NCBI GenBank assembly: GCA_017792405.1 | Contig: CP051231.1 | Coordinates: 1,738,895-1,802,894, forward strand | Direction of reading: 5' to 3' | DNA length: 64,000 nt | Source: Oceanicola sp. | GTDB taxonomy: Bacteria; Pseudomonadota; Alphaproteobacteria; Rhodobacterales; Rhodobacteraceae | Shown here: positions 27,003-37,006 of the stretch, in pieces | Layout of the letters: each line of letters starts with the position of its first letter | Numbering within the stretch: position 1 is the first letter of the stretch | Notes under the pieces: model-generated | Told to the model about the DNA's origin: nothing | The model's database searches: none | The model's input: only the letters and a program-made list of their open reading frames with translations | Translations under genes and position numbers: made by a program

Positions 27003-27339
27003 TACTGGAGAAGAGAGTCCAAAGCCTTGTTCGACGTGCCTCGAAGCCTCAGACTTTGATCTCATAACCTAACCGTAAAATGACAGCCCATCCCAAAAGT
27101 CGTGTAAATAGCCAGACGGGGATGAGGTGAATGCACGAGTAAACTTCAAAGGTTGGCGTTTCAGCCCAAGACCGCCACTGACCGGCACTTAATCTCGTAC
27201 TGACGCTACCTCGCGAAAGCTTCGTTTCAGCAACAAGCTTCTCCCCGCGCATCGCATGGCCGGGGCCATTCCAGCGTCTGGGTTCCGACCAGACTGACGG
27301 AATGTTTGAAACGAGCCTCAGCGTGTCCTGCACCAAGCG
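27003..27339. other. Low-GC spacer between the convergent chemotaxis operons
   Basis: About 337 bp with clearly lower GC than its neighbours. A 95-codon open frame on minus (27049-27336, TTG start) has no good ribosome site and no recognisable domain, so it is not called. No U-tailed terminator hairpin was seen for either operon. It may be the remains of an inserted element. Confidence 0.4.
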
Positions 27340-27867
27340 TCAAAACAGCTCGAGATCATCTTCCGCCGCCGCAGGAACCGGGGCCGGTGTGGGCGTTGCG
27401 GGCTCCTCGAACTTCGCGATCAGCATCTGGCGCGCCCGCCCGCTTTCGGGCCAGAATTGCACGCGCCGTCCCTGCGTCCCGCCAAGGGATTGCCCCATCA
27501 GCGGAATATTCTCCCGTTCGAGAAACTCCGTCACAAAAGCCCCGTTCCGCGCTCCGATATCCGAGCGCGCCGCGATCATGCGCGCCCCGCCGAATATCTT
27601 TGCCTCAAGCCAGTCTCGGCGGGCACCAGCCTTCAGCATGCCATTGATCAGTAGCTCCATGGCATTGGCGCCAACGGCAGCCTCGTAGAGATCGGTGCCT
27701 CCACCGCCAGGCAGGAGGATGTGGTTCATCCCGCCGAGCCGCGCGTGACTGTCCCATAGGCAGACAGAGACACAGCTACCAAGGATTGTCGTCAACAACA
27801 TCTCCGGGTCGGCGGATACGCCGAACTCCCCCTGCGCCACATGCTGTGTTTTCTCGCGTGATATCAT
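27340..27867 (-). CDS. cheD: CheD chemoreceptor glutamine deamidase
   Basis: 175 residues from the ATG at 27865-27867. The catalytic core is visible: the Cys in TTILGSCVSVCLWD, the His in GGMNHILLPG, and the Thr/Ser region FVTEFL with KIFGGARM. It deamidates receptor glutamines for adaptation. Its start overlaps the cheB stop (ATGA). A Pro/Ala-rich tail ends EDDLELF. Confidence 0.92.
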   Translation of the reverse strand: MISREKTQHVAQGEFGVSADPEMLLTTILGSCVSVCLWDSHARLGGMNHILLPGGGGTDLYEAAVGANAMELLINGMLKAGARRDWLEAKIFGGARMIAARSDIGARNGAFVTEFLERENIPLMGQSLGGTQGRRVQFWPESGRARQMLIAKFEEPATPTPAPVPAAAEDDLELF

Positions 27868-28925
27868 ACCGGTTTCCCGCCCCCTCGCCCGCAAATCTGC
27901 AATATCTGGCCGCCGATATCGTTCAGCGGTACGAGCGCCTCGGCCGCACCTGTTTCCCAGGCCACGCGGGGCATACCCCAGACCGTGCTGCTTTCTTTGC
28001 TCTGTGCGAGGGTTCGGGCTCCAGCGCCACGCAGTGCCAGCATCCCCTTTGCGCCGTCCTGCCCCATGCCGGTGAGGAGGATTGCCAGGCTGCGCGGTGC
28101 GACATGCACCGCCGAGCCAAAAAGGTGATCGACGGATGGGCGGTGCCCGCTGATGAGGCCGCCCTCTATAAGCTTGCAACGCGGCAAGGCACCTGGCCCC
28201 ACGCCCGCGACCAGTTCAAGGTGGCACGGTCCGCCGGGGGCGAAGACGACCATGCCCTGGGTCAGTGCCATTCCGTCCCGCGCGAGCACCACCCGGGGGG
28301 CAAGGCGGCCCGAAAGGCGGTGGGCAAGGCTCTCCATGAACTGCGCCGGCATGTGTTGAACGACCACGATCGGCGGGGCGTTGGAGGGCATCGCCCCTAA
28401 CACCCGCTCCAGCGCCTCGACCCCCCCGGTCGAGGAGCCGATGAGCACGATCTTTCCGTTCCAAATGAAAGCGGTATGGCTCACTGGTATGGGCCGCGAG
28501 GCCCGAGGCTCCACACGGGCCAGTGACGCCTCGAAGATGCGTTCGGCGACATCGGCGGCCTTCTCCGGTCGACCGAAGCCATCCTTGCCGAGGCAGTCGA
28601 TGGCACCAAGGGCAAGGGCCTCGATCGCCATGTCGCTGCCCGGGCCTGTGCCCGACGACAGCATCACCACCGGCAGAGGCCGGAGTGAGACGATCTTTTC
28701 CAGAAAGCTCAGCCCGTTCATCCGAGGCATTTCCACATCGAGCGTGACCACATGCGGATGGGTGGATTTGATCACCGCTCGAGCCTCGAACGGGTCGCCC
28801 GCCTCCCCCACCACCTCGAACCGTCCATCGGCGAGGAGCAGGCGCGCGAGGATGGCGCGCATGCTGACGCTGTCATCAACGATCACCACCCGGCGCTTCT
28901 CGGCCAAATCCGACACGTGCTTCAC
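27864..28925 (-). CDS. cheB: CheB chemoreceptor methylesterase
   Basis: 353 residues. An N-terminal receiver (VIVDDSVSMR, phosphoacceptor Asp in VTLDVEMPRMNG) controls a C-terminal esterase with the Ser in LIGSSTGGVEAL, the His in VVQHMPAQF and the Asp in LTGMGQDGAKGM. It removes methyl groups added by CheR. It lies 18 nt after the MCP gene and overlaps cheD, so the minus-strand operon is mcp-cheB-cheD. Confidence 0.94.
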   Translation of the reverse strand: MKHVSDLAEKRRVVIVDDSVSMRAILARLLLADGRFEVVGEAGDPFEARAVIKSTHPHVVTLDVEMPRMNGLSFLEKIVSLRPLPVVMLSSGTGPGSDMAIEALALGAIDCLGKDGFGRPEKAADVAERIFEASLARVEPRASRPIPVSHTAFIWNGKIVLIGSSTGGVEALERVLGAMPSNAPPIVVVQHMPAQFMESLAHRLSGRLAPRVVLARDGMALTQGMVVFAPGGPCHLELVAGVGPGALPRCKLIEGGLISGHRPSVDHLFGSAVHVAPRSLAILLTGMGQDGAKGMLALRGAGARTLAQSKESSTVWGMPRVAWETGAAEALVPLNDIGGQILQICGRGGGKPV

Positions 28926-28943
28926 CGCTCAGTCCCCGCGAGA

Positions 28944-31900
28944 TCAGAATTCTTCCCAGTCTTCGTCGGCCGGGTCGACAGCGAGGGCCGCGTTGCCATC
29001 CGAGCTTATGGGCAGCGGGCTTATGCGCCCGCTGCGAAAGGTCGGGGTGGCGGGTGGCTCCTCTAAAGCGGGTGCCGCAGGTGCCTCCTCTGGAGCCTCT
29101 CCCGTCACGGACTCCCCGATGCCGCCAGTGCTCGCAGGCTCCGGCACGGCCTCGGGCCTGTTTGCGGGCGCCGGTGCCGAGGCCAGCTCGGCTGCAGCAT
29201 CGCCGATGCGGAAGCGGCTCATGGTGCGCTTCAGCGCATTGGCCTCGCCCGAGAGTGACTGGCTGGCCGCATTCGTTTCTTCGAACATCGCCGCGTTTTC
29301 CTGGGTCACCTGGTCGAGCCGGTTCATCGCGGTGTTGATCTCATCGAGCCCGCTGGATTGTTCCTTGGCCGAGCGGGCAATTTCGGAGACATGGGCAGCG
29401 ATATCGCTCACGCTGGTCACGATCCTGCTGAGGGCCTCACCAGTCTGGCCGACGAGCTCGACCCCGCGTTTCACGTGATCACCGGAAGAAGAGATCAGGC
29501 CGGAGATCTCGCGCGCCGCGTCGGAGCTGCGCTGCGCCAGCGCCCGCACTTCTGAGGCGACCACCGCAAAGCCACGACCAGCCTCGCCTGCGCGGGCGGC
29601 CTCAACGCCTGCGTTGAGGGCCAGCAGGTTGGTCTGAAAGGCGATGTCCTCGATCACCGAGATGATTTTCGAGATTTGATCGGAGCTCTGCGAGATTTGC
29701 CCCATCGCGGCGACCGCTTCGCTCACCACTTGGCCGCCCTGTTCGGCATTGCCGCGGGCTTCGCTCACCATCTTGTTGGCCCGGTCAGCGCCCTCGGAGG
29801 CCGAGCGCACGCTGGAGGTCAGCTCATCGAGCGCGGCGGCGGTCTCTTCAAGGGTCGAGGCCTGATGCTCGGTGCGGCGTGATAGATCGTCGGCGGAAGA
29901 GGCGATTTCGCCGACCTCGCCGTGGATCACGCCTGCATTCTCCATCACCATGGCGATGGCTTCGCGCAGCTTGCCGGCGGCCTCATTGAAGTTGAGCCGC
30001 AACTCCTCGTAATCCTCGGCAAACTTGTCTTCCAGCACGCTCGTCAGATCGCCCTCCGCGAGCGCATTGAGGCCGATCCGAAGGCCGTCGACCACTTGGG
30101 CTTGGGCCTCGGCGAGGCGCAGCTGCTCTTGCTCCGCCGACAGCAGCTTTTCGCGGTCGGCGGTGATGTCGGAGCCCATGAAGAGATACATTGCGGGCTG
30201 ACCATCGGTATCGAGCACAGGGGCGAAGCCGCCTTGGAGCCAGTGCAGTGCCCCGTCTGCGCCGCGCAGGCGGAACAGGCCAAAGACGGAATCGCCCTTT
30301 TCCAGACGATCCAGCACCGCGCCGTTCTGCGCGGCAAGATCGGCATCGAACTCGAAAACATCCAGCGCGGCTGCCCCCGCCATCTCTTCAGCCGGGCGCC
30401 CGAGTACGCTGGCCATGGTGCCGTTGACCTCGAAGATCCGCGCCTCGCGATCCATCTTGATGGTCGCCAGAAAGCTGTCGATGGTGACCATCAGCGCCCG
30501 GTCCATGAACTCCTGCGTGGCATTGCTCAGCTCGACCACCGAACCGATGATCTGCCCCGCCTCATCGGCCACGGCGCCCACCCGCATGGAGAGCCGCGTA
30601 TCGCCGAGGCGGAAGAACAGGCTGCGCGGCAACTCTTCGGGGCTTGCAACGGCACGCTCGAGGCTGTCGGGGTTGGGCATCAGGCGGTCAATGCTCTGCC
30701 CGGTGAGGTCTTCGGATCCGTCGAAGAGCCCGGCTGCGGCAAAGACCCCGGCGTTCTTCTGCATGAATTCCGCCGCCGCGTCATTGGCGTAACTCACGCA
30801 GAGATCGCTATTGAGCATCAGCATCGGGGCGGAGCTGGCCTGAAATCCGGCCCCGCGAAAGATGTTATCTTTCTCGGCGGCGCGGGCCTCTTGCAGGGCG
30901 CCGCGTAGCACCTCTGCGCTGCGGGCCATTTCGCCAAGCTCGTCACCGCGGTTGGCCCCCGGAATTGCGCGCGCGTAGGCACCGCGGGCCAGATCCTCGA
31001 GGCCCCGGCGCATGCCGTTCACCGGTGCGACGATCCCGCGCGACAGGCCAAAGCCGACCAGCGAGGCAAAGACCAGCAGCCCCGCCCCCGCCATCGCGCA
31101 ATAGGTGATGAGCCGGTTGATCGCATGAAAGGCCTCGGCATCGGTCATCTCGGCGGTGATGGCCCAGGTGAAGGCGCCCAGATCAATCGGGCCATAAACG
31201 GCAAGGCCGGTGCTGCCATCGCTCAGGATGCCGCGCATCTGGCCGCGTTCGCCGGCATGGGCGCGGGTCAGCGCCTCGCTGCTCACCGGCTCCAGCCCGG
31301 CCTCGCCCACGTGGTTGCGCGGCAGGCCGTCGGGGCCGGTGATGATCATCGACATGCCGCTATGGCTGATGTCATTGGTGCTCAGCATCGGCGCGATCTG
31401 GTCGGTCGGCATCTGTACCGCGAGCACGCCCAGCAAGGTGCCGTCCGCACCGGTCAGCGCGATGGAGGCAAAGCCCGCCGCCGCCCCGTGCGAGGGCCCG
31501 TAAGGTGCGAAATCGACGAAGGTGACCGCATCCTCGCTGCCTGCCTTGGCCACCGCGCCGCGAAACGCCTCGCCAAGCCCGCTATCGGCCCACGGCCCCT
31601 CCATCAGGTTGGTGGCAAAGTCCAATTCCTTGAACACGGTGTAAACGAGGTTCCCCTCGGCATCGAAGAGGAACACATCGTAATAGCCACGCGTCTGCTG
31701 CAGCGCGCGGAAGAAGCCATGGAACCGCTTGTGCGCAATCGAGTAGCCCGAGCCGTCGCGCGCGAAGTCATACAGGTGCTTCTCGCCCAGTGGATGCGGG
31801 TTTTCCTCGATGTAGATGCGCTGCAACTCCCCCACCGGATCATCGCCCATCGCGGCAAAGGCGCCGGTGAACTTGCTCAGCGCGGCCAGCACCGTGCCCT

Positions 31901-32126
31901 CAGTGGAGTTGAACTGCAGGTCGTTCCGGATCCGGTCGACCCACTCCTGCACCGCGCCCTGATCCTGCTCGAGCGTGCTCTTCAGCCGCGCATTGGCTGC
32001 CTCTTCAGCGTTCTTCCAGCCTTGCATCGCCAGCAGGCCAACGAAGCCGGCAACCGTGATGGCGACCGTGAGAGAGATGAGCAGCGGCAGCTTTGTCCGC
32101 AGTTTCATGTTGCGCAGCAGGGGCAT
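28944..32126 (-). CDS. Methyl-accepting chemotaxis protein with Cache and two PAS domains
   Basis: 1060 residues. First membrane span at about 14-34, a periplasmic Cache-like sensor to about 330, second span at about 340-362, a HAMP-like region ([20 protein letters not shown]), then two PAS-type modules (about 425-530 and 545-660), and the signalling hairpin with [28 protein letters not shown] split over about 890-920. The last residues DWEEF match the CheR/CheB tether pentapeptide pattern (W-x-x-F). The ATG at 32124-32126 follows CTGGAG. It probably senses a periplasmic ligand as well as an internal signal. Confidence 0.9.
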   Translation of the reverse strand: MPLLRNMKLRTKLPLLISLTVAITVAGFVGLLAMQGWKNAEEAANARLKSTLEQDQGAVQEWVDRIRNDLQFNSTEGTVLAALSKFTGAFAAMGDDPVGELQRIYIEENPHPLGEKHLYDFARDGSGYSIAHKRFHGFFRALQQTRGYYDVFLFDAEGNLVYTVFKELDFATNLMEGPWADSGLGEAFRGAVAKAGSEDAVTFVDFAPYGPSHGAAAGFASIALTGADGTLLGVLAVQMPTDQIAPMLSTNDISHSGMSMIITGPDGLPRNHVGEAGLEPVSSEALTRAHAGERGQMRGILSDGSTGLAVYGPIDLGAFTWAITAEMTDAEAFHAINRLITYCAMAGAGLLVFASLVGFGLSRGIVAPVNGMRRGLEDLARGAYARAIPGANRGDELGEMARSAEVLRGALQEARAAEKDNIFRGAGFQASSAPMLMLNSDLCVSYANDAAAEFMQKNAGVFAAAGLFDGSEDLTGQSIDRLMPNPDSLERAVASPEELPRSLFFRLGDTRLSMRVGAVADEAGQIIGSVVELSNATQEFMDRALMVTIDSFLATIKMDREARIFEVNGTMASVLGRPAEEMAGAAALDVFEFDADLAAQNGAVLDRLEKGDSVFGLFRLRGADGALHWLQGGFAPVLDTDGQPAMYLFMGSDITADREKLLSAEQEQLRLAEAQAQVVDGLRIGLNALAEGDLTSVLEDKFAEDYEELRLNFNEAAGKLREAIAMVMENAGVIHGEVGEIASSADDLSRRTEHQASTLEETAAALDELTSSVRSASEGADRANKMVSEARGNAEQGGQVVSEAVAAMGQISQSSDQISKIISVIEDIAFQTNLLALNAGVEAARAGEAGRGFAVVASEVRALAQRSSDAAREISGLISSSGDHVKRGVELVGQTGEALSRIVTSVSDIAAHVSEIARSAKEQSSGLDEINTAMNRLDQVTQENAAMFEETNAASQSLSGEANALKRTMSRFRIGDAAAELASAPAPANRPEAVPEPASTGGIGESVTGEAPEEAPAAPALEEPPATPTFRSGRISPLPISSDGNAALAVDPADEDWEEF

Positions 32127-32251
32127 GCAAAATCTCCAGATCCTGAATGTCCGGCCCGCGCAACACGCGGCGGCCGGACCTCAGGACCGGAAATGCACGA
32201 AGGGTGCTAAAATAGGCTTAACCCTGCCCGGAAATCGTCCGCCCCCGCGGC

Positions 32252-33460
32252 TCAGGCCGCCCGCCGCACCCGCGAGAGCACCACCCAGGCCAGCGTGGCC
32301 GAGGCCAGACCGCAGGCGGCAATGGCGGCGATCATCGGCGTGGCGGTGCCGTTGTGGAAGGGCGTGGCGATGCCCACGGCGACCCCGCCCGCCACCATCT
32401 GCAAGGTGCCGCCGAGGCTCGAGGCCATGCCCGCGTTCTCGCCGTGATCGTCCAGCGCCATCACCATCGTCGTCGGGATCACGAGGCCGAGGAAAGCGTT
32501 GCCGATGAAGAGCCCCGCCATCACCACCACGAGCGAGCTGCCGCCCGTCGCGACCACCGCAAAGAGCGTTGCCGTGGCAAGGCCAAAGCCGGTCGCTCCG
32601 CCCAGCACCACCCGGGTCAGCCCGAGCCGGTCGGCCAGCGGCCCGGCGGCCTGGCTGGCACCAAAGAACCCGGCCGCATTCACCGCGAAGGCCAGCGAAA
32701 ACTGGGTCGGCGTCAGGCCGAAATCCTGCGTGTAAACAAAGGGCGCCAGCGCGATGAAGATAAAAAAGCTCGCCATCCCGAAGCCGCCCACAAAGGTCAG
32801 CCCCATGAACTTGGCATCGCGCAGCAGCATCCCCGCCACGCGGGTCAGCGCGGCCACGTTCACCTTCACCCGGCGCTCCGGCGGCAGGGTCTCTGGCAGG
32901 GCAAAATGCATCAGCGTCACGCAGGCCACGGCGGCCACGGCCAGCACCCAGAAGATCGCGCGCCAGCCCGCCACGGCGGCCACGCCCGAGCCGGCCAGCG
33001 GCGCCAGCATCGGCGAGACGGAGATCACCAGCATGATCAACGCCATCATCTTGGTCGCCGCCGCGCCGGTGTGCATGTCGCGGATGATCGCCCGTGGCAC
33101 CACCATCACCGCCGCCCCGCCGAGACCCTGGACAAAGCGCCAGGCCACGAGCGTGCCGAGGCTCCCGGCCATCGCCGCGCCCACCGAGCCGATGGCAAAC
33201 ACCCCGAGCCCGAAGTAGATCGGCAACCGCCGCCCCGATTGGTCGGCCCACGGGCCATAGATCAACTGGGCAAGGCCGAAGGCGATGAAATAGCCGATGA
33301 TCGTGGCCCCCATCGCGGCCTCGTCCACGCCGAGCGCCACGCCGATCTCGGGCATCATCGGCAGGTACATGTCGATCGCGAAGGGCCCCACCATCGACAT
33401 CAGGCCGAGGATGAGCGCCGAGCGGAAAAGGCCCTCTGGCCGGGCGGCGGCCTGTTGCAT
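32252..33460 (-). CDS. Bcr/CflA-family MFS efflux transporter
   Basis: 402 residues, 12 membrane spans. The first span ends with GPFAIDMYLPMMPEI, the Bcr/CflA signature with the key Asp; motif A is YGPWADQSGRRLPIY and motif C follows near LVISVSPMLAPLAGS. It exports drugs or related compounds by proton antiport. The ATG at 33458-33460 with AAAGGA upstream is preferred over an earlier frame extension. The divergent region to the hydrolase at 33670 holds a tandem repeat. Confidence 0.9.
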   Translation of the reverse strand: MQQAAARPEGLFRSALILGLMSMVGPFAIDMYLPMMPEIGVALGVDEAAMGATIIGYFIAFGLAQLIYGPWADQSGRRLPIYFGLGVFAIGSVGAAMAGSLGTLVAWRFVQGLGGAAVMVVPRAIIRDMHTGAAATKMMALIMLVISVSPMLAPLAGSGVAAVAGWRAIFWVLAVAAVACVTLMHFALPETLPPERRVKVNVAALTRVAGMLLRDAKFMGLTFVGGFGMASFFIFIALAPFVYTQDFGLTPTQFSLAFAVNAAGFFGASQAAGPLADRLGLTRVVLGGATGFGLATATLFAVVATGGSSLVVVMAGLFIGNAFLGLVIPTTMVMALDDHGENAGMASSLGGTLQMVAGGVAVGIATPFHNGTATPMIAAIAACGLASATLAWVVLSRVRRAA

Positions 33461-33595
33461 GGTCTGTCCTTTCAGATGAGCGCGCGCGGGCATTCTGCGG
33501 CGCGGCGTTGCGCGGAACCTAGCGAGTTGGGCCGCCCCGTCCAGAGGCACGGGCAAAAATTCTTGCTCCCGTCATGTATCTGCTGACAAATGCAG

Positions 33596-33642
33596 CCCTG
33601 AGCCACTTTGAAACGCCATCCCTGAGCCACCCGTAAACGCCA
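33596..33642. repeat. Two 24-bp tandem repeats between the efflux pump and hydrolase genes
   Basis: CCCTGAGCCAC-N4-AAACGCCA occurs at 33596-33618 and 33620-33642, with identical blocks and a period of 24 bp. It lies 28 bp before the hydrolase ATG and 136 bp before the pump start. The position suits a regulator binding on one face of the DNA. Confidence 0.65.
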
Positions 33643-33669
33643 GCCCCGCCCCAAAGGCGAAAGACCGAT

Positions 33670-34527
33670 ATGACAGACCTGCCCACCCCCTTCGCCACCC
33701 ATCGCATTGCCGGACACGGCGGCACGTCCATTGCTGTGGCCGAATACGGCGCGCCCGATGGCCCGCCGATCCTCTTCGTTCACGGCTGGTCGCAAAGCCA
33801 CCTCTCCTTCGCCCGGCAATTCGCCGCGCCCGAGCTGGCCGGCTTCCGCATGGTGGGGTTTGACCTGCGCGGCCACGGCGCCTCCGACAAGCCCACCGCG
33901 CCGGAGGCCTATGACGGCTCCGAGCCTTGGGGCGGCGACATCGCGGCGGTGATCGAAGCGCTCTCGCTCCACCGCCCGCTGCTGCTGGGCTGGTCGATGG
34001 GTGGCAAGGCGCTCTGCGACTACCTCGCGCTGCACGGCGATACCGCGCTGCGGGCCACGGCGATGATCGGCACCGGCCCGACCTCCGGCAAGTTCATCCC
34101 GCCCGAGGCCCGCGCGCTGCGCATGGCCGATGAGGCGGTGCTCGCCAAGGGCATGCTCTCCGATGTGCTGCCAGAGAACCTCGCGGCCACGCAGGCCTTC
34201 CTGCGCGCCTGTTTCCACCAGCAGCCCTCCGAGGCCGACTTTGCCACCATGCTCGGTTTCAACATGATGTGCCCGCCCGAAATTCGCGGCCAGACCCGCC
34301 AGCGCCACGCCGATTATCGCCCCGCCGCCCGGGCCACGGCAAACCCCTGCCTCGTGGTCTGGGGCGCCCATGAGCGGGTCATGCCGCGCCCGATCTTCGA
34401 TGAATGCGCCGCCGAATTCGCCCATGCCGAGCCCCATGTGTTCGAAAACTCCGGCCACGCGCCGTTCTGGGAAGAGCCGGAGCGATTCAACGCGCTGCTG
34501 GCGGAGTTCGCCTCTGCCGGGGTCTGA
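33670..34527 (+). CDS. Alpha/beta hydrolase
   Basis: 285 residues. The oxyanion motif is FVHGWSQS, the nucleophile elbow GWSMGG, the acid lies near VVWGAHERVMP and the histidine in NSGHAPFWEEPERF. This pattern is common to esterases, haloperoxidase-like and C-C hydrolases; the substrate is unknown. There is no signal peptide. Divergent from the efflux pump and convergent with the VOC gene. Confidence 0.85.
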   Translation: MTDLPTPFATHRIAGHGGTSIAVAEYGAPDGPPILFVHGWSQSHLSFARQFAAPELAGFRMVGFDLRGHGASDKPTAPEAYDGSEPWGGDIAAVIEALSLHRPLLLGWSMGGKALCDYLALHGDTALRATAMIGTGPTSGKFIPPEARALRMADEAVLAKGMLSDVLPENLAATQAFLRACFHQQPSEADFATMLGFNMMCPPEIRGQTRQRHADYRPAARATANPCLVVWGAHERVMPRPIFDECAAEFAHAEPHVFENSGHAPFWEEPERFNALLAEFASAGV

Positions 34528-34547
34528 CCCGGCGCTGCGCATCGCCC

Positions 34548-35027
34548 CTACCCTTTCACCGCCGCCTCGATCTTCGCCACGTCGATCTTGCCCATCTCCA
34601 TCATCGCGGCAAAGGCCCGCTCGGCGACCGCGCCGCCCTGCGCCATCGCCTCCGTCAGCACGCGCGGGGTGATCTGCCAGTGGATGCCCCAGCGGTCGGA
34701 GCACCAGCCGCAGGCGCTCTCCTTGCCGCCGTTGCCGACGATGGCCTCCCAGTACCGGTCCGTCTCGGCCTGATCGTCCGTCGCCACCTGAAACGAGAAC
34801 GCCTCGCTGTGTTGAAAGATCGGCCCGCCGTTCAGCCCGAGGCAGGGGATGCCCAGCACGGTGAACTGCACCGTCAGCACCTGCCCCTTGGTTCCGCCGG
34901 GAAAGTCTCCGGGGGCCTTGTGCACCGCCTCCACCGCGCTGTCGGGGAAAGTCTCGGCATAAAACCGGGCCGCCCCTTCGGCGTCGGAGTCGTACCAAAG
35001 GCAGATAGTGTTCTTCGCTATGGTCAT
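34548..35027 (-). CDS. VOC-superfamily protein (PhnB / 3-demethylubiquinone-methyltransferase-like)
   Basis: 159 residues from the ATG at 35025-35027, which has GGGAGG upstream. Typical PhnB-like layout: TICLWYDSDAEGAARFYAETFPDS, LGLNGGPIFQHSEAFSFQV, and CGWCSDRWGIHWQITPRVL at the end of the second beta-alpha-beta module. These proteins are glyoxalase-fold dimers of mostly unknown reaction. The name 3-demethylubiquinone methyltransferase is historic and unlikely to describe the activity. Confidence 0.85.
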   Translation of the reverse strand: MTIAKNTICLWYDSDAEGAARFYAETFPDSAVEAVHKAPGDFPGGTKGQVLTVQFTVLGIPCLGLNGGPIFQHSEAFSFQVATDDQAETDRYWEAIVGNGGKESACGWCSDRWGIHWQITPRVLTEAMAQGGAVAERAFAAMMEMGKIDVAKIEAAVKG

Positions 35028-35354
35028 GCTGGCCTCCCATTTTAGGTTGATATCCACCTCCATGAGAGAACCGGGCCGAGTCAATGGCCCGGATCAGGGG
35101 TTTGCAATGCAGGCGCAGAAGATCATGCTGCACCTGCGATATGCATGGAATGTGCATCGGATGTGCATCACTTGTGCATCCGGTATTCCCCTACCCCATT
35201 TGCAACAGGGTCACCACTCAACCCACTGACCTTAAACCGAAAAACCGCATGGCTACAGTGCCGAGCCTCACCCCGCCATGCCGCAAGGCAGAAACTTTGC
35301 AAACCTCTTTCATCCCATTGATATGCCCCGAAATTTCGCGCCGTTAACCCGATC
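35028..35354. other. Gene-free region upstream of the VOC gene
   Basis: 327 bp with no convincing gene; it should hold the VOC promoter on minus and the 3' end of the DUF3179 gene. It has lower GC than its surroundings. The one clear structure is the four-fold TGCAT repeat at 35142-35179. Confidence 0.5.
35142..35179. repeat. Four TGCAT boxes at exact 11-bp spacing
   Basis: TGCAT starts at 35142, 35153, 35164 and 35175. Three of the four are within TGTGCATC. The stretch lies about 115-150 bp upstream of the VOC gene start. The spacing is close to one helical turn, so the boxes face the same side of the DNA. Confidence 0.7.
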
Positions 35355-36323
35355 TTAGCGTCCCTCGACTAACATCCACTCACCGCGCGGATAAAACGCG
35401 TGAAACGCAAAGGCGAACATCAGGTCATGGGCCACATCCCGCCCAGCCTTGTCGCGCACCCGGATCATGCCAACGTCGCGCCCCTTGGCGATAGCGGCGC
35501 TGTCGAGCGCGCTGGCCTGCCCGGCGGCCCAAGAAATCACCACCCCCGCCTCCCGGATCTCGCCCGCCTCTGCAACCCGCGTCAGTGGCCAGGCCCGGTT
35601 GCCCACGCGTACCACGCGCAGCAGCGGCGGCACCCCGTGAGGTGGCATTTTTCCGTTGAAAAGAAAGGGCTTTTTCGAGCTGTCATAGCCCTTGTAGGGG
35701 TTCTGCCCATAGGGCCGGTTGTGCTTCGGCTCGGCCATCACCCGACCCTTCGGGTGCCGTGTGGCAAAGCTCTCCCAGCTCTCCATCCAGCTCGGCACCG
35801 CCTTCAGCTCCGCCCCGGTCAGCTCACCCACGATCGCGCGGCCAAGCGCCTGCTGCCACCAGCTTTCGGTTTGCCGGTCATACATCACCATATCCGAATG
35901 CCGCAGCTTGCCCGTCACCCCGAATTCCAGCTCCCGCCCGCGCAACCGACGGTCGAAGACCAGCGCAGAATTGCAGAGCGGACAATAGGTTACGGCAATC
36001 GGCACCCCGCCCATCCGGTCATTCACGATCTCATGCCAGATCAGATAGCGCAGCGGATAGGCCCGCGCCTCGCCGCCCATTTCCACCGTGATCACCGGCT
36101 CCCGCGCCGAGAGTTTCGCGCCCTTCACCGCCCTGAACTCCGGCCCCGTGATTGCCGGAATCCCATCCTTCCCCGGCCCGCCCGAGAGGATCTCGACCCA
36201 GCTCGTCACGCTCGTCCTGGAAAAGTCGGTGCGCGGCCATTCGTGCTTCCAGAACCCCGGATCAGCCGCAGCCAGCCCGGCGCTCAAAAACAGCCAAGCC
36301 ATTGCCCGAAAAAGAAAACCCAT
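35355..36323 (-). CDS. DUF3179 secreted protein
   Basis: 322 residues with a signal peptide (MGFLFRAMAWLFLSAGLAAA-D). The family motif TYCPLCNSALVFDR holds two cysteines (CxxC), and further conserved blocks are YPLRYLIWHEIVND and a GYDSS segment. It is exported to the periplasm; the reaction is unknown. The ATG at 36321-36323 is chosen because the signal peptide starts there and a GAGAGG site precedes it. Followed on the left by the repeat-bearing spacer. Confidence 0.85.
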   Translation of the reverse strand: MGFLFRAMAWLFLSAGLAAADPGFWKHEWPRTDFSRTSVTSWVEILSGGPGKDGIPAITGPEFRAVKGAKLSAREPVITVEMGGEARAYPLRYLIWHEIVNDRMGGVPIAVTYCPLCNSALVFDRRLRGRELEFGVTGKLRHSDMVMYDRQTESWWQQALGRAIVGELTGAELKAVPSWMESWESFATRHPKGRVMAEPKHNRPYGQNPYKGYDSSKKPFLFNGKMPPHGVPPLLRVVRVGNRAWPLTRVAEAGEIREAGVVISWAAGQASALDSAAIAKGRDVGMIRVRDKAGRDVAHDLMFAFAFHAFYPRGEWMLVEGR

Positions 36324-36400
36324 GGCAACCTCTCTCCCTGATCGGGGCAAGGATGCCATGGGCCATTATCTCGACAAACCCCGCTCACGCAGGGTTTACG

Positions 36401-37006
36401 TCACTGTGCGATGGTCACGCTCTCCATCACGTCCGGGGTCTCGACGATGCCGCTGCCCGGCATGCCACGGGTGATCGCATCGACCACCTCCATGCCTTCC
36501 AGCACATTGCCGACCACGGTGTATTGCCCATTCAGATGCTCCGCCGGAGCGAACATGATGAAGAACTGGCTGTTGGCGCTGTTCGGGTCGTTGGTCCGGG
36601 CCATGCCCACGGCACCGCGCACATAGGGCGCGTCGGAAAATTCCGCTGGCAGATCAGGCAGATCGGAGCCACCGGTGCCCGCGCGGCTCAGGTCGTCGCC
36701 CTTGCCGAACTGCACATCGCCGGTCTGAGCCATGAAGCCTTCCAGCACGCGGTGAAACACCACGCCGTCATAGGCACCGGACTCGGCCAGCTTCACGATC
36801 CGCTCCACATGCTGCGGCGCGAGGTCGGGGCGCAGGTCAATCACCACATCGCCCTTTCCGGCCACGGTGATCACCATGTTCGGCCCGGCGGTATCTTCGG
36901 CCGCCGCGGCCTCTGTCACGGTGCCGTTGGTGAAGAGGAAGAAGGCCGCCAGAAAGGCCAGCCCCACGGCAAAGAGCCCGCCCGCAAAGACCTTGCTGTC
37001 AGACAT
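36401..37006 (-). CDS. Peptidyl-prolyl isomerase (cyclophilin), membrane-anchored or exported
   Basis: 201 residues. An N-terminal hydrophobic segment (about 8-26) leads to a cyclophilin domain with [17 protein letters not shown] and [11 protein letters not shown]. The hydrophobic start and AAAAE boundary indicate export to the periplasm, where it helps fold proteins. Its start overlaps the end of the second cyclophilin gene by 8 nt. Confidence 0.9.
   Translation of the reverse strand: MSDSKVFAGGLFAVGLAFLAAFFLFTNGTVTEAAAAEDTAGPNMVITVAGKGDVVIDLRPDLAPQHVERIVKLAESGAYDGVVFHRVLEGFMAQTGDVQFGKGDDLSRAGTGGSDLPDLPAEFSDAPYVRGAVGMARTNDPNSANSQFFIMFAPAEHLNGQYTVVGNVLEGMEVVDAITRGMPGSGIVETPDVMESVTIAQ

Noticed and set aside
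27049..27336. 95-codon frame in the low-GC spacer
   Set aside because: TTG start without a ribosome site, no domain, and codon use unlike the neighbours. Kept only as part of the spacer description.
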